Source: Trochalopteron elliotii (taxonomy: Eukaryota; Chordata; Aves; Passeriformes; Leiothrichidae). Taken from it: 64,000 nt of DNA. Numbering within the stretch: the first letter of the stretch is position 1; each line of letters starts with the position of its first letter. Positions 1 through 64,000 of the stretch are shown here, one piece after another. The notes beneath the pieces are model-generated. The model saw only the letters and a program-made list of their open reading frames with translations, searched no databases and had not been told where the DNA came from. The stretch spans positions 36,308 to 100,307 of the forward strand of contig JANPWX010000345.1 in the NCBI GenBank assembly GCA_024734555.1, in the 5' to 3' direction. The position numbers and the translations under genes were made by a program.

Positions 1-3000
1 TGTTGTGCTGTGGTGCTCTGGAGATTGGACAGATTGTCTTGGAGAGGAGTGGGAATGTTTGTGAAGCCCTTAGGTGCGTGGTTATAAACACACCTGCCAA
101 ATTCCATGTGCTGTGAACTTCAAGTATCTCCGGATTCCAGCTGCAGACTGTCAGCAGGGCTCCTTAGAAAATCTGCATTGGATTCAGCTGTGGAGGTTAC
201 CAGCAACTGCACAATTAGTGCTGAGTGCATTTGCTAACTGTGCCATTAAGGAGTGAGCAATGGACAGATGGAGGAAGGAAGAAGTGCAGGGCTGCTCTGA
301 GCACACACCATCCCTCCAGACTCCATCTTGCACAGACACAGAGGAGAACCAGGAGCTCTGGGGAGATGTTCTTTAACTTATATGGAAGAGAGGGCCAGTC
401 TAGAGTTGTAACACTCCTCTCTGAGCTGGGAAATTTTGGCATTCTGCACTTTTTTCTTCATGTGCACTGTGCGGTTTTCCCTTCAGCAAGTCCTAGTAAG
501 ATATTTGGGGTTTTTTTTCTTCTTTGAGGCTGTTAACAGCCAATTAACATTCCTAAACCCTCGCCTGGTTACATGCAGTTTAAATGCACGTTGCCTGCAT
601 CCTCCCTCCCCTTTCTGAGGATCAGGGATCCCTGCAGGTATTCAGATCAAGGCGTTGGCTGATTCAGAGCTTTCCTGAGTGGGAAGTGACAGCTGAATAG
701 CCTTGCACGAGGACAGCCCCAGCACGGGCTGGAGGAGCTCCAGTGCTGCTTTTCCTGAAGCTTTTCCTGCTCTCATGGGTGCTCCCATCCCTTCCCTGAG
801 CACCAAGGGACCCCTTTGCCTGCTCTGCCACCAGCATCCTCTCCAGGAGCTACTCTTGTGTGCTAAAATCTGAGGAGCTCAGTTACTGGGCTGTTGAAAA
901 CTCGAGAGTTATTTTACAAGCTGATTTTATTAGGGAGGCTGTGTGGCCAGGAGCTGTTGGGCTCCTAAAGCACTTGCACCAGTTGGGTTCCTGTGTGTGC
1001 CTGTGGCTGGGCTTGCAAGAGCCCCAGGAAAGGGGGGAGATGGTGCTGGGAGCTGCTGTGCCATGGGAACCACACCAGGATCTGGCTGTGGGGAGCTTTG
1101 GGTGATCCCCTAAACTGTCTGAATGGTGAATTCTCCTCCTCTGCTAAAGCCTCCTCGTATTTTCCAACACATTTCCTGCTTGGCAGCAGCATGATGGGCA
1201 AGACTGGCTCTGCTTCAACCTTCAATCTCTTCTTCAATCCATCTCCAAGCGTGAAGTAGCCAAAGAGTGAGGAAAAAGCCCTGCAGCCTCTTCTATCCAC
1301 CTTCCCAAGGAAAATACAATGCAGGAACCAAAGGAAAGTGGTAGAAAATAGGGCCAAGCTGTTCTCCATGTTGTGTTGTCCTTCCCGAGTCCACAGCAAA
1401 GCCCCATTTTGGGGACATTCTCAGTGTGAACAAACTGGTAAAATGTCTTCTTTGGCAAGTAGGGAAAACAGATTTTGCTCCCAGTGCAGGTATGTAGAGC
1501 TGGTTCTGATGCTTTAAATGAGAGTTAAGCACAAATTTGACTTAATTCAAGCACCCCTGCTGTCCTTGGCTAGCATCTTCCTCATCAGAAGTATCCAAAG
1601 TAGAAAATTAATCTTCATCTCTGTATAATATGGAAGGGAAACTCGATGAAGAAGGTTTGGTGAAAATGCAGTGAAGAGCTTCTTGGCACAGACAGGACAC
1701 ACCCACAGGGAAGATGTTCTGCATTTTGTCACCGTTCCTGACCCTCTGAATTACCTTGTTCCTCCATTTTCTGGTACTCTTTTATTTTAGTTTCACTTTT
1801 CCACTGTTGGTGCATAATCTGCTCCACCCGTGGTTTTCACCAAATCTGATAAACATGGTCCCAAATGTTCCACAGCAGCCACAACAGTTCCTGCAGAGCC
1901 AGGAGGCACCTGTACAAATCCAAAGTGTCCTCATTTGTGTGGGGATCCCTGGTCAAAGTCTGCTGGCTGTGCAAATTCTGCCCAAACAAAGCATTTTTTG
2001 AAATCAGCAGTTGAATGGGAAAATGTTGATTTCAGTGAAATATTTCAGCGGTGTTTTGGGAAGGGGAGAGGATAGACAGCAATGGTTCTTTTCATTTTTT
2101 TATGATTTTTTTTTCTTTTTGCTTTTGGCTAGCGTTTGAAATTGCCTTAGGAGAAAAAAAAAATCAATTAAATACTATTGTATAATATGCAAGTTGAAAT
2201 GAAAGGGAAAAGTTGAAAGGAAATCTGTTGAGAAGCTGCTTACTGAAGAAGTTCTGAATTTGCCTTGTAAGAAAAATCAACATTTTATCTGTCCTTGTCT
2301 TGATTTGGGAACGAGTCTCCCCGAAACGCTGGAATTTCCCACAGAGCAGATGTTCAGCCAGTTAATTTGTGCCTCATCAGCAAATACTTGAATTTCCAAG
2401 ACTGTGTGTCCCTTCTCAGCTGGAAGGTGGCGAGAGCCAGAGGAGCCACCCCAAATCAGAGCTTTTCTCTCCAGAGCCGTGGGTGTGCCTGTGCCAGAGG
2501 CTCCTGCACCTCCTCTGGTGTGAGGATGAGCTTCCCTAGGGGGCCTTCAGGTAGAATCCTGATTAATAAAGCCTGAGCACACTGTGCCTAAATTAATCCC
2601 TGCATTCATTTCTGCAAGGATTTTAAGTGACTGATGGGGAGGAAGGTAAAGGTAGCTAGGGCCAAGTGCTGGGTTGGTTTTTGTATTATTTTTCCCCCCA
2701 CCCTGTACCTGCTGTTAGTGAGTATCTTGCCAGAGCAAAAGCTGAGGTGGGTGGTAAGGACTGGTGGTGTCTGGCTCTTACCTTCTGCCTGCCTGGCAGC
2801 TCCTGTGCTCCCAGAGCTGAAAAACAAGGATCAGGCACAGCCTCCAGGGAGGCTGTAGGGCCACACTGCTGTGGGGAGAGCAGCTAAATGCAGAAATGTG
2901 ATAAAACACACAGCCTGGCCTTGTGCTTCTTCTCTTGCAGAGGCAGCCAGGTACACCCTGAGGACATGAGTGGTCTCCAGGGGTTTCCATCCTGCTTGCC

Positions 3001-4117
3001 TGAGCCCTCTGCACGGGATTTCTGCTGGGAGTTCTCCTCTCCCACATCCCTGTGCAGAAATCCCTGCTCCTTGGTAGCTCTCAGACAGTTCCCCTGCCCA
3101 TTTCATCCCGGGGCAGCCTCAGCTGGCTGAGAATTGCCATCCAGGTGCTGGGGTTTGGCTTTGCAGCCAGCACCTTGCTGGAGGGAGCTGCCTGGGGCTC
3201 TGCAGAGTGGAGTGGAGAAATGCAGAGGTCACGTCTGGCTGGCACCAGCATCTTGCCCTGGTTTCTGCCTGCTGTGATTGACTGGAGCCTTCACTGCTGG
3301 GCTCAGAGTGGGGCTGGCTGCCACGGTGCTGAAATCCCCTGTGTGGGGGACAAGGGAGCGTGGTGAGGGGGAGATGTCACGACAAGCTGGATTTATCCAG
3401 GCTGTTGCTTGGCAGTGCTGCTCCAAGGTGCATCAACATAATGAGATCCATAAAAGGAGAAGGCAGTTAAATGTGCAATAACATCACAATAAAAGTAAAA
3501 GTGAGCATTAATGAAAACTCTGAGCACACTAAGTGCAGTCTCCTCGAGCGCTCCCACCACCTCGGGCCTCGGTGGTCAAACTTAATAATAATTTCTGGCA
3601 GTGTCATTACCTGGATTAAATGAGGGTTTAACTGTCTAGAAAAAGATGTTGGGGGAAAAAAAAAAATGGGTCTTGAGACTTCACAGGTGGCTCTGCTGTG
3701 TGGATGTCACCGAGGCAGCAGAGGAACCAGGTGAGCTGGGGGCAGGTTGTGACTGAGGTTGTGAGTGCAGGTTGTGCAGGGTGAGGTGGAGGAAGGGAGG
3801 GATGGAAGGACAACCAGTGTGGTTACTTTGGACAGTGAGCTTTGCACTTGCTGCTGAAGCACCTGGGGAGCTGCAGGATCTGCTGTGAGGGTGGGATGAG
3901 GGTTTTAATGTGTGTACCCCTGATGCAGCTTCCCCAGGGCCAGCAGTGCTCCAGGGCTTGATGCTGCCTTTGGCTCCTGAGGGTTTCCTGAGACTTCACA
4001 TACAGGACCCCAGAAACACTGACTGTTGCCCAACATGAAAAATTAAACTGTTTGCTTTTCCCTAGTAACTAAAATCTGTTTTCTCTCCTCTCATTGCCCT
4101 CTGTCCCTCCCTGGCAG
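1..4117. other. 5' flank or intron 1; no gene seen
   Basis: The strong acceptor at 4117 implies that an untranslated first exon lies upstream. I see no CpG-rich promoter or convincing first exon here, so it is probably outside the window. Content is ordinary avian intronic sequence with short open frames only, a small poly-A/T rich stretch at 2090-2200 and no clear transposon. Confidence 0.6.
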
Positions 4118-4157
4118 GTTTTGGAGGCTCGTTTTGCAGTGGCTGCACGCTGACACC

Positions 4158-63858
<59,701 letters not shown>

Positions 63859-63955
63859 ACCCGGTCACACAAACCTGCCATCAGTCAGCATCATCCCAGC
63901 AGGAGTTCTCCAGGGCTTTCTTCTTTTGGTTTAATTATTATTATTGTTCCTTTGA

Positions 63956-64000
<45 letters not shown>
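63859..64000 (+). other. GABRA3: GABRA3 3' UTR, start only
   Basis: Sequence after the TAG stop. It becomes AT-rich and ends in a trinucleotide tract. No polyadenylation signal is inside the window, so the 3' UTR continues beyond it. Confidence 0.85.
63952..64000 (+). repeat. (TTA)n microsatellite in 3' UTR
   Basis: At least 15 TTA units run to the last base of the window, so the true length is unknown. Confidence 0.96.

Noticed and set aside
1..4117. Mammal-like microRNA cluster in the 5' part of GABRA3
   Set aside because: miR-105 and miR-767 are hosted by mammalian GABRA3, but I see no corresponding hairpin here, and these are thought to be mammal-specific.

Overview
This is a vertebrate genomic window, almost certainly avian and probably from a songbird. 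The evidence is sense-oriented CR1 LINE tails and a solo LTR whose ends read TGTCTTGG…CCAAGACA, a form I associate with passerine endogenous retroviruses. There is one protein-coding gene, on the + strand. It encodes the GABA-A receptor alpha-3 subunit (GABRA3). Nine coding exons lie between 4158 and 63858 and join in frame to 1422 nt (473 residues plus stop). Every junction has GT/AG ends and a compatible phase. The product has a signal peptide, a complete Cys-loop, four membrane segments, the alpha-type benzodiazepine-site histidine and the alpha-3 C terminus.

Layout: 1-4117 is 5' flank or intron 1, with no first exon recognised. 4118-4246 is the signal-peptide exon. Exon 3 (8515-8636) is bordered on both sides by tandem duplications. 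Intron 3 is 27 kb and holds most of the repeats: CR1 copies, an inverted pair of LTRs at 10.0 and 14.0 kb, one member of a second LTR family at 16.1 kb, a GC-rich ~20-bp minisatellite with a 161-bp higher-order period at 31.1-31.6 kb, and CpG-rich patches. Exons 4 to 8 lie between 35.7 and 53.0 kb and encode the extracellular domain and TM1. Exon 9 (56109-56320) encodes TM2 and TM3 and starts 71 bp after a 1.08-kb solo LTR. Exon 10 (63529-63858) encodes the cytoplasmic loop and TM4 and is followed by the start of the 3' UTR, which runs into a TTA microsatellite at the window edge.

The best functional observation is in exon 9. The genomic ATA (Ile325) at the known alpha-3 I/M RNA-editing position lies in a 10-bp-arm hairpin with the target A opposite a C, so the editing substrate looks intact. 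Other points are a much shorter N terminus than mammalian alpha-3, a Tyr in place of Phe in the gephyrin-binding motif, an inverted LTR pair that could form long intronic dsRNA, and a telomere-like G4-capable tract in intron 9. I found no second gene, no RNA gene and no unknown multi-gene system. The long open frames outside the exons are chance or repeat-driven.
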